64,000 bases of DNA from Deltaproteobacteria bacterium. Lineage in GTDB: Bacteria; Myxococcota_A; Polyangia; GCA-2747355; JADLHG01. Position numbers and translations under genes: made by a program. Location of the stretch: contig JADLHG010000038.1 in NCBI GenBank assembly GCA_020848905.1, positions 62,001 to 126,000 on the forward strand, written 5' to 3'. The notes beneath the pieces were generated by a model. That model searched no databases, had not been told where the DNA came from, and was given only the letters and a program-made list of their open reading frames with translations. This document shows positions 46,314 through 55,449 of this stretch, piece after piece (position 1 is the first letter of the stretch; each line of letters starts with the position of its first letter).

Positions 46314-47399
46314 CTATGGCTTCCTTCGGCGCAAGATGAGCCCGCTATCACCGACCACGAAAAGCGTGCCGTCGGCCGCGCCCCAAATAGAATACATCTT
46401 CTTGTTCTGCGAGGGCTTGGCCCCCTCGGGCATCACCTGAGCCACGCAGGTGGTCCCGCAGCGCTCGACCGGACTGAAGTCCGCGCCGTAGCCACCCCCC
46501 TCGCCCACGACGAAGAGGTCGCTCCCGGGGAGGAGCCAGAGGTCACGGGCCGTCCACCTGGCCCGGGCCGGGGCGGCGACCTTCCAGCTTCCCCCCGCGT
46601 ACTCGAAGACCTCCGAGGAGGCCCCGACCGCGACGAGCCGCGACCCGTCCCCCGCCACCGCGTCGAGCGCCACGCGCTTGCCGAGGTTCTTCTCCACCCA
46701 GACCGAACCCGTGTAGTGCTTCGCGTGGGGCGAGTCCCCGACGATCGCGATCTCGTTCCCTTCCACCCAGAGGTCCACCCCGGAGAAGGCCAGGTTCACC
46801 TCGGGCACGGTCTCCCAGCGCGTGCCACCCGCGTGTCGGAAGAGGGCGTGGTAGGGCTTGCCGTTCGTGCTCCCCACCGCGTAGAGCTGCGCCGCCGTCC
46901 CCGCGATGGCGGCGATGCCGTAGCCCTCCTTGAGCTCCGTGCCGCTCGTCTTGTCGAAGAGCTGCTGCCTGGTCCAGGCGCGCCCGTCGTAGGCTACGAG
47001 GAGCGAGCCTCCCCCGGCGTAGAGCTCGCTCTTCGAGCGGCCCCAGATGGCCACGAGCCCACCGCTGGCGCCGAAGCTGTGCGTCACGCGCGACCAGTCG
47101 AGCCCCTGTCCCTGATAGGTGAGGATCGTCGGACCGGGCCCCACGGCCCAGACCTCGCTCGCACTCGCGCCCCAGACGGCCGCCAGGGCCGTATCCACGG
47201 GGCTGCGCATCACCTCCCAGCTCGAGGCGGCCGCGCTCTTCGAGCGGCAGAGGCCCTCCTCACAGACGAGGCCCGTCTTGCAGATCCCCTTGTCGTTGCA
47301 CGGACCGCCCTCCTCCATCCCCGGGATCGAGACGCAGCGCAGCAGCCCCACCGCGAGCAGGAGCCCGGAGAGAAAACCGATCGTGCGGAGACGCTGCAT
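46314..47399 (-). CDS. Lipoprotein with propeller-like repeats
   Basis: 361 aa. Lipobox LLRC (Cys22), then a short Cys-rich stretch (GPCNDKGICKTGLVCEEGLC, four Cys) common in myxobacterial surface lipoproteins. Then come six or seven beta repeats of the form VWGASASEVWAVG, IWGRSKSELYAGG, IAGTAAQLYAVG, and IWGAADGTLFVVGDSG at the end, suggesting a beta-propeller as in YCF48- or Kelch-like proteins. It is likely a surface-facing binding protein of unknown ligand. It is 74 bp after the CsgG-like gene and 3 bp before the LPP20-like gene. Confidence 0.8.
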   Translation of the reverse strand: MQRLRTIGFLSGLLLAVGLLRCVSIPGMEEGGPCNDKGICKTGLVCEEGLCRSKSAAASSWEVMRSPVDTALAAVWGASASEVWAVGPGPTILTYQGQGLDWSRVTHSFGASGGLVAIWGRSKSELYAGGGSLLVAYDGRAWTRQQLFDKTSGTELKEGYGIAAIAGTAAQLYAVGSTNGKPYHALFRHAGGTRWETVPEVNLAFSGVDLWVEGNEIAIVGDSPHAKHYTGSVWVEKNLGKRVALDAVAGDGSRLVAVGASSEVFEYAGGSWKVAAPARARWTARDLWLLPGSDLFVVGEGGGYGADFSPVERCGTTCVAQVMPEGAKPSQNKKMYSIWGAADGTLFVVGDSGLILRRRKP

Positions 47400-47473
47400 G
47401 ACGTGGCCCGACGCTGACCCCAGAGTTCACCTGATAGGTGCCGCCTGAGCGGCGAGATGGTACGTGAAGCACC

Positions 47474-48619
47474 TCAGAACCGTCCACCCCACCGGAGGGC
47501 GACACCCGAGGACGCGGCGGTCGCGGAGGGGAGTCGGTCGAGGCGGAAGCGACCCACGGTCACGGGCCGCTCCACGCGAGGCGCCGCGAGGATGAGCCAG
47601 AGCCCGATTCCGGCCGAGGCCGCGCCGATCCCCGTCAGCACCCAGCCCGTGGTCTGCGCCGACTTGGCTGCGCCGGCGGCCGTCTCGAGCTCGCTCGGCG
47701 AGGCGGCCTCTCGCGCCTTGTTCACCTCCTGCGCGGTCTTGGCGGCGAGGTAATAAGCGCCCGTGGCGCCGAAGACGACGCCCGTGCTGAGCGCGAGGTA
47801 CCCGTAGATCAGCATGGCCGACCGACGCCGAGCACGCTGGCCGAGATCCTCCTGGCGCCGCGCCTCCTCGGCCGCCACGAGCTGAACCCGGCGCTGCTCC
47901 TCGGCCCGACGCGCGCGCTCCTCCTGCTTGCGGGCGAGCTCCTCGGGCGTGTCGGCCGGAGGCGCCGGTTCCGCGGATCGCGCCGCGGCCACACCGTCGG
48001 GCTCCCCGGCCCCCTCCGTCGGCGCCGGCCCCGAGAGGTCCCGCCCACGGCCGGTCCCCCCCTCGGGCGCACGCGCTCCCGCCGCACCGCCACCACCGCT
48101 CCCCGCGCCGCCGCTCACCAGCTCCGCGACCCGCTCCACCGCCGTGAGCAGCCGATCGTCCCGGGTCCCCTTCGGCAGCGCCGCCGCCTGCGCTTGCCCG
48201 CCCCCCGTCACGGCCTCCTTGGCCAGGTCCACCAGTTCCGCGTTCATGAGGTAGCTGCTCCCGACGCGGGTCAGCTTCGTGCGCAAGATGGTGTCCGCGG
48301 ACACCGCCTGCCCGAGCGGGATCTGGCAGCGCGTGTCGTAGCAGGCCCGGTAGCTCTCGCGCTTCTGCTGCTTGACCAGCCGCCTCAGCGCCTCGGCCTG
48401 GCGGGACTTGTCGATCACGATGAAGCGCCCGCTCTGCGCGAGGCGGGCCCGCAGCGCGTCGGTGAGACTCTCGACGAGCGACGGGGACAGGCTGCGCGTC
48501 GCGTCCTCGAGGGCCATCACGGCGAGCTTGGGCTTCGACTCCCCGCGTGCCACGCTCGGCGCGCCCCCGACGAGGAGGGCCAGCACCGCGAACCGCATGC
48601 CAAGGGCCCGGCGTTTCAC
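47474..48619 (-). CDS. CsgG/FlgO-like exported membrane protein
   Basis: 381 aa from a GTG that overlaps the upstream stop (GTGA, 48616-48619). Signal peptide MKRRALGMRFAVLALLVGGAPSVARG. Residues ~28-165 resemble the CsgG/FlgO N-terminal fold: KLAVMALEDATRSLSPSLVESLTDALRARL, RFIVIDKSRQAEALRRL, then YLMNAELVDL with a Cys pair ACYDTRC. A Gly/Pro linker and a charged coiled coil (~225-260, EELARKQEERARRAEEQRR) lead to two membrane helices (LIYGYLALSTGVVFGATGAY; TGWVLTGIGAASAGIGLWLIL). It may be a secretion or envelope-sensing component. An internal ATG at 48598 would remove the basic signal start. Confidence 0.75.
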   Translation of the reverse strand: MKRRALGMRFAVLALLVGGAPSVARGESKPKLAVMALEDATRSLSPSLVESLTDALRARLAQSGRFIVIDKSRQAEALRRLVKQQKRESYRACYDTRCQIPLGQAVSADTILRTKLTRVGSSYLMNAELVDLAKEAVTGGGQAQAAALPKGTRDDRLLTAVERVAELVSGGAGSGGGGAAGARAPEGGTGRGRDLSGPAPTEGAGEPDGVAAARSAEPAPPADTPEELARKQEERARRAEEQRRVQLVAAEEARRQEDLGQRARRRSAMLIYGYLALSTGVVFGATGAYYLAAKTAQEVNKAREAASPSELETAAGAAKSAQTTGWVLTGIGAASAGIGLWLILAAPRVERPVTVGRFRLDRLPSATAASSGVALRWGGRF

Positions 48620-49914
48620 GGGAGCGACGACCCACCCCAGGTGGCGGCGAGCCAGGCCTCCGCCCCCTCCGGGGTCCGCAGGCACTCGGTCGCCGCGCCG
48701 TCGTCCCACACCAGCCCGGGCAGTCCCCGCATGAACCGATGCGCCACCGACTCGGTGTAGTGCCCGACCCCCGGCACGACGAGGAGCTGCCCCTCGGCCG
48801 CCTCGGGGAGCCGCACCTCGCGCGCGAGCACTCCCGCCTCGGAACAGGTCGCATCGCCCACCGCCGCGACCGAAGACGCCCCTCCCGACGCGGCCCCGTC
48901 CACGACCAGCATGGAGAAGGTTCGGCCGCCGAAGGGCTGGAGGTAGTTGCAGGCCAGATCCACGATGGCCCACCGCGCCTCCCCCGCGCGACGCTCGCCG
49001 AGCACGCGACAGAGCGCCACCGCCGCGTCCTCCACCACGTAGCGCCCCGGCTCGAGCACGAGCTCCACGGGCCAGGGGAGCAGCGACCGCAGCTCCTGCG
49101 CCAGGGTGTCGACGAACGCCGCGATCGGCCATCCCGCGCGCTCGAGCGCCGAGGCCGCCGCCAGCCCACCCCCGAGGTTCAGCTGCCGCACCTTCATCCC
49201 GAACGCCTCGTGCAGCGCTCGCGCGAAGGCCCCGAGCTCCTTCCCCACCACGACGTGGTCGGTCGGGCTCGTGCGACCGGCCAGGCAGTGCCCGTGCAGC
49301 CCCACGAGCTCGAGCGACGGCCGCGCGGCGACGAGCCGCGCCGCCTCCAGGGCCTCTCCGCTCTCGAGGTCGAAGCCGAGACGCCCGTCGCGTTCGAGAT
49401 AGCCTCGCGCCGTGCCCGGATGCACGCGCAAGAAGATGGGCCGCTTCCGTCCCGCCGCAGCGTGGGCGCGCGCCACCCGCTCGAGGTCCGCCCGCGTGTT
49501 GAGCCCCACGAGGCCCACGTCGTGCGCCACGAGCAACCCGAGCTCTTCGTCGCTCAGCGCGACCGCATTCCAGCAGATCTCGGCGGGGGCCACCCCGCTG
49601 CGCAGCGCGAGCAGGAGCTCTCCCCCCGAGCAGACCTCGAGCCCCAGCCCCTCGCGCACGACCGTCTGCTGGACCCGCCCCACGTAGCAGGCCTTGCTCG
49701 AGAAGAAGCCGCGCCCGTGCCCCACGAGCGCCTCCCGCAGCGCCTGCGCGTTCTTCGCCACGCGCGGCCCCGAGAGCAGCACCGACGGCGTGCCGTACTG
49801 CTCCGCCACCTCGCGCAGCACGCGTCCGCGGAAGGCGAGCCCGGCCACCGCGGGGAGCAGCCCCTCGCACTCTCTCGTCGTCCGCACCCGGATTTTCTCA
49901 GAGGACAGCGTCAC
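48616..49914 (-). CDS. PLP fold-III decarboxylase-like protein (DapDC/ODC group)
   Basis: 432 aa. The alanine-racemase-like barrel has the PLP lysine in FFSSKACYVG, GLEVCSGGELLLAL, HGHCLAG, LNLGGGL and the phosphate loop EPGRYVVEDA. These match diaminopimelate and ornithine/arginine decarboxylases. In the C-terminal barrel the usual CxSxD motif is CSEAGV, with the Asp lost, and the last tyrosine region is VGHYTESVAHRF instead of GAYxxxM, so substrate binding must differ. It could decarboxylate an unusual amino acid or be a biosynthetic-cluster type. The start is GTG at 49914 with only TAGGG nearby. The stop overlaps the CsgG-like start; the gene is divergent from the MATE exporter. Confidence 0.8.
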   Translation of the reverse strand: MTLSSEKIRVRTTRECEGLLPAVAGLAFRGRVLREVAEQYGTPSVLLSGPRVAKNAQALREALVGHGRGFFSSKACYVGRVQQTVVREGLGLEVCSGGELLLALRSGVAPAEICWNAVALSDEELGLLVAHDVGLVGLNTRADLERVARAHAAAGRKRPIFLRVHPGTARGYLERDGRLGFDLESGEALEAARLVAARPSLELVGLHGHCLAGRTSPTDHVVVGKELGAFARALHEAFGMKVRQLNLGGGLAAASALERAGWPIAAFVDTLAQELRSLLPWPVELVLEPGRYVVEDAAVALCRVLGERRAGEARWAIVDLACNYLQPFGGRTFSMLVVDGAASGGASSVAAVGDATCSEAGVLAREVRLPEAAEGQLLVVPGVGHYTESVAHRFMRGLPGLVWDDGAATECLRTPEGAEAWLAATWGGSSLP

Positions 49915-50006
49915 GCGGCCCTACTATCCTCTCCGGCTGCGGGCCACGCAAGGCCCCGCTGAACGCTGAAGGCGGCCCTCCCGCTCCAGCGACCCGTCCA
50001 CCGCCC

Positions 50007-51380
50007 ATGCCTTCGCACGATCCCTCCGCTGCCCCCGAGCTCCGCATCCCGAGCGACGCGCGCGGCGTCCTGCGCCTCGCGCTCCCCGTCGTGCTCTCGA
50101 TGCTGGCCCACAACCTCATGGGCATCACCGACACCTTCTATATGGGCTGGGTGGGCAACGCCGCGCAGGCCGCGCTCGGCCTCGGCGCCGTCCTATCGTG
50201 GACCCTGCTCTCCCTCTTCATCGGCACGCTCTCGGTGATCAATACCTACGTGGCGCAGCTCTACGGCGCGCGCGAGTACGCGCGCTGCGGGGGCTACCTC
50301 TGGCTCGGCCTGCTCCTCGCCGCCGGCTTCTCGCTCCTCGCGCTGGCCGTCACCCCGGCCGTGGATGGACTCCTCCGGCTCCTCGGCACCGACCCGTCGG
50401 TCACCCCCATCGCCGGCGCCTACATCCGCATCCGCCTCTTCGGCGCCCCGGCGACGCTCGCCGAGATCTGCTTCGTCAGCTTCCTGCGCGGCATCGGCGA
50501 CACGCGCACCCCCATGCTCGTGGCCATCGGAGCCGTGCTCCTCAACGTAGTCCTCGACTACTGGCTCGTCTTCGGCGGCCTCGGGATTCCGCCCCTCGGC
50601 GCCAACGGTGCGGCCTACGCCACCGTCGTGGCCATCACCCTGCAGGCCACCGTCCTCGGCGCGCTGACCCTCCGGTCCGCGCTACGCCGGACCTACGGTC
50701 TCGGCTGGCCGCGCACGCTCGACCGCCGCGCGCTCCTCGAGCTCCTCAAGGTGGGTTCTCCGATCGGCGCCGGCTGGCTGCAAGACAGCCTCATCTGGAC
50801 CATCTTCACCGGCTTCGTCTCGCGCTCGGGCGACGCGGTGCTCGCGGCGCACAACGTGGTGGTCCAGGTCGTGCTCTTCTCGTACCTGCCGGGGATGGCC
50901 CTCTCCGTCGCCGCCACGACCCTCGTCGGGCAGCACCTCGGCGCGCGCGCCCCCGCCCTCGCGCGCCGCACCGGCGTCCTCGTGCTGCGCATCGCCACGG
51001 CCTACATGGGGACGATGGGCCTCATCTTTCTCTGCTTCGGCAGCCTCATCGCGCGGGCCTTCAACCGCGATCCCCTCGTGGTCTCGACGGCGCACGACCT
51101 CTTCCTCTTCGCCGCGGGCTTTCAGCTCTTCGACGCCATCGGCGTGACCAGCTCCGGCATCCTGCGTGGCGCCGGCAATACCCGCTACCCGATGCTCGTG
51201 AGCACCCTCTCCGCCTGGGCGGTCTTCTTCCCGCTCCTATTGCTCTTGCGCCTGCGCTTCGGCTGGGGGGTCTACGGCTGCTGGCTCGCCGCCCTGCTCT
51301 ACATCTTCGCCCTCGGCGTGGCCCTCTACCTGAAGGTTCGCCGCCTGCGCTGGGACGAGATCGGCTTGCTCACTCGTTGA
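50007..51380 (+). CDS. MATE-family multidrug/metabolite exporter
   Basis: 457 aa with twelve membrane segments in two homologous halves. MATE landmarks include LALPVVLSMLAHNLMGITDTFYMGWVG near the start, the repeat SFLRGIGDTRTPM in the first half and GILRGAGNTRYPM in the second, the typical tandem of NorM/DinF proteins. It exports cationic compounds or metabolites in exchange for H+ or Na+. It is divergent from the PLP decarboxylase-like gene (92 bp), which hints at export of a product made there, but this is inference. It ends exactly where the convergent kinase ends (stop codons touch, 51378-51383). Confidence 0.92.
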   Translation: MPSHDPSAAPELRIPSDARGVLRLALPVVLSMLAHNLMGITDTFYMGWVGNAAQAALGLGAVLSWTLLSLFIGTLSVINTYVAQLYGAREYARCGGYLWLGLLLAAGFSLLALAVTPAVDGLLRLLGTDPSVTPIAGAYIRIRLFGAPATLAEICFVSFLRGIGDTRTPMLVAIGAVLLNVVLDYWLVFGGLGIPPLGANGAAYATVVAITLQATVLGALTLRSALRRTYGLGWPRTLDRRALLELLKVGSPIGAGWLQDSLIWTIFTGFVSRSGDAVLAAHNVVVQVVLFSYLPGMALSVAATTLVGQHLGARAPALARRTGVLVLRIATAYMGTMGLIFLCFGSLIARAFNRDPLVVSTAHDLFLFAAGFQLFDAIGVTSSGILRGAGNTRYPMLVSTLSAWAVFFPLLLLLRLRFGWGVYGCWLAALLYIFALGVALYLKVRRLRWDEIGLLTR

Positions 51381-53702
51381 TCACGGCAGGCGATACTTCG
51401 CCTCGGTCACCGCACCCGGCTTCACCCATACGATCTTCTTGCGCGTCACGCCGAGCTCGCTGTTGCGCAGGACCAGCGTATGCGGCCCCTCCATCACCGA
51501 GACCGGCTCGATGGGGGTCGTGCCGAGCGAGCGCCCGTCGAGGGAGACCGTGGCCCACGGCTGCACGCGGATCATGAGTCGCCCCCGCTGGGGCTTGAGC
51601 TCGACCTTGGCGTGCCCTCCGCCGGAGACATGCACCCGGCGCCGGATCGTATAGCCCAGCGTGGGGCTGCGGACCTCGAGGCGGTGTCCGCCCTTGCCGA
51701 GCGAGAGCCGCCGGAGCGGAAGCTCTCCGACCTCGCGCCCATCCACGAGCACCGTCCCGGGGCCCGGGGCGCTCACCGAGAGCAGCCCCCGCCGCGCGCC
51801 CGCGTGGGGGCGCTTCGTCGAGCCCGCCGAGGGTCCCGGGTCGTCGAGGCTGTCGTCCCCCGGCTCGGTCACCGGGTCGCTCGCGCGCAGGTCGGCGACG
51901 ACCCCCACGTCGGCAGGTCCGCTTCCCACGTCCGGCGGCAGCACCCCGGAATCCCGCCGGACGGCCACGACGCCGGGCCCCGGACCCAGGTCGGCTCCTC
52001 CCACCTGCAGCGCCACGCCGGTGGCCCCACCGTCGGCGGGCTTGAGCAGCACGCGATAGGTCAGGGCCGCGGCGAAGACCAGCACGACGGCCGCGATGCC
52101 GAAGAGCAAGACCGACCAGAGGCGCGAGCGCCGGGGCGCCGCGAAGGGCTGCGCCTGCCGCCGCACCTGCGAGGCCGAGGCCTGCGCTCCCGCGTAGCTC
52201 GCCGGAACCGACCGGGCCGCCTGCCCGGGGTGCGAGGACCCCCGCGACATCGGGTACTGCACCTCCGCTCCGGCGAGGTCGATCGTCTCGCGCCCGGTGT
52301 CGTAGGCCCTGGCGCTCGGAGCCGAGTAGCGCCCCGGCGACGAGGTCTGGAGCTGCGTGTCCGCGAGCGCCCGCTCGTGCGTGATGCGCCCGAGGTCCCC
52401 CGAAACGGGAAGATCCTGCGAGTCCCGAAGCGGGTCGAACGGCTCGTAGAAGTCGTCCACCGAGCGATCCGCGCTCTCGTCGATCGAGCGGTCGCCGCTC
52501 TCGTCGACCGAGCGGTCGCCGCTCTCCTCGAGGTAGCGCTCCTCGCTCTCCTCGAGCCGCGGGGGATAGATGCCGCGGCTCGACGCGGTGGGGGTCGCCG
52601 GTCCCGTCCGCGTCGACGGTACGTGCCGCACCTCGCCCGACCCGAGCGCCCGAACGCCACGCGCGGACGGCGTCGTCGGACCGGTCCGCGTCTCGCGCTG
52701 CACCGACGGGTTGCGCGGCGTCGAGACGCCTCCCGAGAGCAGCCGCGCCACCTCGGGGTCGCGCTCGGGCCCCGGCGGGAAGAGGTCGGCCATGTACTGC
52801 GCCAGGTGGTAGGGCAGCACGGTGCTCCCGGTCTGCACCATGTAGGCCTCGAGGTCCGACTGGATCTCGCCCGCGTGTTGATAGCGCAGGCTCCGCTCCT
52901 TCGTGAGCGCCCGCATCACGACGCGCTCCAGCACCTCCGGAAGCGACGGCACGAGCTGGCGCGGCAGGGTCGGATCGTCGTAGGCAATGCGGTGGATGAG
53001 CTGGCCGTAGTTGTCTCCGTCGAAAGGCAAGCACCCGCAGAGCAGGCGGTAGAGCACGACCCCCATGGCGAAGAGGTCGGCCCGTCGGTCGACCGGCTTG
53101 CCCTCGATCATCTCCGGGGACATGTAGTTGTACTTGCCCTTGAGCGTCCCCGTGCTGGTGTTGCTGTTGACGTTGCGGGCCTTGGCGATGCCGAAGTCCA
53201 CCAGCTTGACCTGCCCCGCGTAGGTCACGAGCACGTTCTCGAGCGAGACGTCGCGGTGGATGATCTCGAGCGGGTGCCCGTCGGTGTCCCTCAGGCTATG
53301 AGCGTATTCGAGCGCGCCGCACGCGTCGGCCACCATGCGCAGCGCGATGGGGACCGGGATGGCCTTCCTCTGCTCCTCGGCCACGCGGGCGATGACCCCG
53401 AGGTTCCGCCCCTCGATGTACTCCATCGCCATGTAGTGGATCTCGTCGTCCATGCCGAAGTCGAAGATCTGGACCACGTTGGGGTGGTTCAGCATGGCGG
53501 CGAGCTTCGCCTCGTTGTGGAACATGTCGATGAACTGCTGGTCGTCGGCCAGGTTGGGCAGGATGACCTTCAGGACGAGGGTCTTCGCAAAGCCCGAAGG
53601 GCCCGTCTGCCGGGCGATGTAGAGCTCGGACATCCCCCCGGTGGCGAGCTTGCCCAGGATGGTGTACCGCGCGATCTGCTGCCCGGGACTGAGGAGGGGC
53701 AT
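51381..53702 (-). CDS. Transmembrane Ser/Thr protein kinase with PEGA-like tail
   Basis: 773 aa. Kinase residues ~12-285: LATGGMSELYIAR, Lys in LVLKVILP, HRDVSLENVLV, DFGIAKA, MSPEM. A ~230-residue disordered linker has three 8-residue repeats ESGDRSVD-like and many Thr/Ser. A membrane helix (~527-550, LWSVLLFGIAAVVLVFAAAL) is followed by an Asp/Pro linker and two C-terminal PEGA-like domains (TVLVDGREVGELPLRRL; ATVSLDGRSLGTTPIEPV). A sensor receptor kinase of the myxobacterial type. There is no companion phosphatase in the window. No clear Shine-Dalgarno is seen near the ATG. Confidence 0.93.
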   Translation of the reverse strand: MPLLSPGQQIARYTILGKLATGGMSELYIARQTGPSGFAKTLVLKVILPNLADDQQFIDMFHNEAKLAAMLNHPNVVQIFDFGMDDEIHYMAMEYIEGRNLGVIARVAEEQRKAIPVPIALRMVADACGALEYAHSLRDTDGHPLEIIHRDVSLENVLVTYAGQVKLVDFGIAKARNVNSNTSTGTLKGKYNYMSPEMIEGKPVDRRADLFAMGVVLYRLLCGCLPFDGDNYGQLIHRIAYDDPTLPRQLVPSLPEVLERVVMRALTKERSLRYQHAGEIQSDLEAYMVQTGSTVLPYHLAQYMADLFPPGPERDPEVARLLSGGVSTPRNPSVQRETRTGPTTPSARGVRALGSGEVRHVPSTRTGPATPTASSRGIYPPRLEESEERYLEESGDRSVDESGDRSIDESADRSVDDFYEPFDPLRDSQDLPVSGDLGRITHERALADTQLQTSSPGRYSAPSARAYDTGRETIDLAGAEVQYPMSRGSSHPGQAARSVPASYAGAQASASQVRRQAQPFAAPRRSRLWSVLLFGIAAVVLVFAAALTYRVLLKPADGGATGVALQVGGADLGPGPGVVAVRRDSGVLPPDVGSGPADVGVVADLRASDPVTEPGDDSLDDPGPSAGSTKRPHAGARRGLLSVSAPGPGTVLVDGREVGELPLRRLSLGKGGHRLEVRSPTLGYTIRRRVHVSGGGHAKVELKPQRGRLMIRVQPWATVSLDGRSLGTTPIEPVSVMEGPHTLVLRNSELGVTRKKIVWVKPGAVTEAKYRLP
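52455..52526 (-). repeat. Three tandem 24-bp repeats in a kinase linker
   Basis: In-frame copies encode ESGDRSVD, ESGDRSID and ESADRSVD, an acidic-serine unit. Each could be a phosphorylation cluster. The last copy is the most diverged. Confidence 0.85.
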
Positions 53703-53918
53703 CGGCCGATTTAGTCTACCTCAGATGCAACGTCGCCACAGGTCTGGGCCCTCCGAGGGGCTTTGGCCCTTCGCCGCGACGCGCCAGGTTGGTCGACGAC
53801 CTTTCGGTTAGCACGCGACTGCGCCCCAGCGCAAACGAAAGGGACCGACCGGAGGGGAGGGAAGGGCTCGCACGGAGCGCGAGGTGGGCGCCAGCACGGC
53901 GCAGGGAGCGTCCGGCGA
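53703..53918. other. 216-bp gap between a kinase start and the U32-like gene end
   Basis: No gene is supported. Short inverted repeats occur (GGTCG-A-CGACC at 53791-53801; GGGCC/GGCCC pairing around 53743-53767). The promoter of the kinase gene must lie in this gap, but no good -35/-10 pair was found. Confidence 0.45.
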
Positions 53919-55436
53919 CTACTCGTCCATCGGGCAGGAGGGGAGGCTCTCCGCGGTGGCCTTGGCCCGCAGCTTCCGCGCCAGCGCCGACTCGGCCAGC
54001 GTCGAGAGGTCGTCGGTCTGGCTCATCGCAGCGCCGCCCGGAGCGGCGTTCGTCGTCGAGGAGGGCGCCGCCGAACGGAGGCCTGCGCCCCCCGCCGCGC
54101 CCTGCTTTGCGGTCGTGGCCGAACGCTTCGCGCGCCACTCCTCGAGCGTGGTCTTCGCCACCTCCACCAGCCGCTGCGCAGCCTCCACCACGTCGCCCGG
54201 CTTCATCAGCCAGAACTTGCCGGTGTGCATGTCCTCGAAGATGTCGCGATACGTGGCGAGAACCTTCCGCCGGTAGCTGGGCTCGATGGTGAGCGCCCGG
54301 TCGGCGAAATCGTGGCAGTAGCGGCACTTCTCGCAGTCGACGTCGATGCACGACTCCTTCAGGAAGCGGTCGATGAAGCCGTCCATCTTGCGGTTATCGA
54401 GATAGAGCGGCTGCTGGCCATCGGGCATCGGGTAGAGCAGCCCCATCTGCTTGCCGAGCGTCATCAGCTTCGGCATCTTGGCCACGTTCACCTGCCCCGG
54501 CTTGAAGAAGTACTTCACCGCGCGCTTCAGGCTGTACGCGTCCCGCTGCGCCTGCGTCGTGTACGACGACTCGGGGTACTGGAAGGGCAGCACCATGTCG
54601 AAGAAGTTCCCGTCGTAGCGACGGTTGGCGTAGGCCTGCACGCGGTTGAGCAGCACCGGGGTCGGCGTGTTGCGCTCGACGATCTTGAAGTAGTCGTAGC
54701 CCATCGCCTCGTAGTGGTGCATGTCCTCGGGGCGGATCCAGTTGGCGCGCACGTAGTTCACCGGCTCGCGCAGCCGGTAATCGAGGCAGAAGAGCATGTG
54801 GTAGTCGAGCGGGTAGCTCTTCTTCTGGCCCTTACCGTGCTGCGAGGCGTGGCTCAGGCTCGAGGCGTGCGTCCCGGCGATCGCGCAGTCCGTCCGGCAC
54901 GAGTTGTTGGCGATGAGCTGCAGGTCGCACTTCACCGACTCGCGGATCGTGCGCAGCGCCTCGAACTCGCGATAGAAGGCCGTCTCGTTGAGCACGATGC
55001 AGTCCGCGCCGTGGTCCTCCCAGAAGCGCGCCTTGCGCACGCTGTCGGTGAAGCGGTGCGAGCTGATGCGAACGCGCAGGTTCGGGTAGCAGCGCTTGAT
55101 CATCTGCAGCAGATAGATCTGCCCGACGGTCACGCTGTCGCAGCCCGCCTCGCTCACCCAGTCGAGCGTCTTGCGGATCTCCGTCTGCCCCTCGCGCGTG
55201 TACTCGCGGTTCCCCATGCACGAGGCGTTCATCAGGTAATTGAACTGGATCCCCATGCCGTGGACCTTCTTCACGAAGCGTTCCACGGTCTGCTTGTTCG
55301 CGGGAGGCAGGTAGAAGCTCGGACGACCGCCGCCGGCGTAGTCCTGCGTCACCTTCCCGTAGACCTCCTGGATCGGATATCCCTTGAGGCCGTCGATCAG
55401 CGCCTCGTCGAAGTTGCAGGCCACACTCAGTCGCAT
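53919..55436 (-). CDS. U32-like Fe-S protein
   Basis: 505 aa. The N-terminal ~350 residues form a TIM-barrel like peptidase U32/UbiU-type proteins: MRLSVACNFDEALIDGL, FNYLMNASCMGN, VRISSHRFTDS, LQLIANNSCRTDC and LDYHMLFCLDYR. Cys180, Cys184 and Cys217 plus one more could hold the [4Fe-4S] cluster known for UbiU/UbiV and RlhA. The classical U32 signature is not present. A second, ferredoxin-like CxxxxCxxCxxC at 363-374 (SCIDVDCEKCRYC) is unusual. U32 homologues hydroxylate tRNA, rRNA or ubiquinone precursors without oxygen. The last ~90 residues are disordered. GGAGGA precedes the ATG. The chorismate mutase-DAHP synthase gene lies 13 bp upstream on the same strand, so they are co-transcribed. 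Confidence 0.75.
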   Translation of the reverse strand: MRLSVACNFDEALIDGLKGYPIQEVYGKVTQDYAGGGRPSFYLPPANKQTVERFVKKVHGMGIQFNYLMNASCMGNREYTREGQTEIRKTLDWVSEAGCDSVTVGQIYLLQMIKRCYPNLRVRISSHRFTDSVRKARFWEDHGADCIVLNETAFYREFEALRTIRESVKCDLQLIANNSCRTDCAIAGTHASSLSHASQHGKGQKKSYPLDYHMLFCLDYRLREPVNYVRANWIRPEDMHHYEAMGYDYFKIVERNTPTPVLLNRVQAYANRRYDGNFFDMVLPFQYPESSYTTQAQRDAYSLKRAVKYFFKPGQVNVAKMPKLMTLGKQMGLLYPMPDGQQPLYLDNRKMDGFIDRFLKESCIDVDCEKCRYCHDFADRALTIEPSYRRKVLATYRDIFEDMHTGKFWLMKPGDVVEAAQRLVEVAKTTLEEWRAKRSATTAKQGAAGGAGLRSAAPSSTTNAAPGGAAMSQTDDLSTLAESALARKLRAKATAESLPSCPMDE

Positions 55437-55449
55437 CGTCTCCTCCGAT

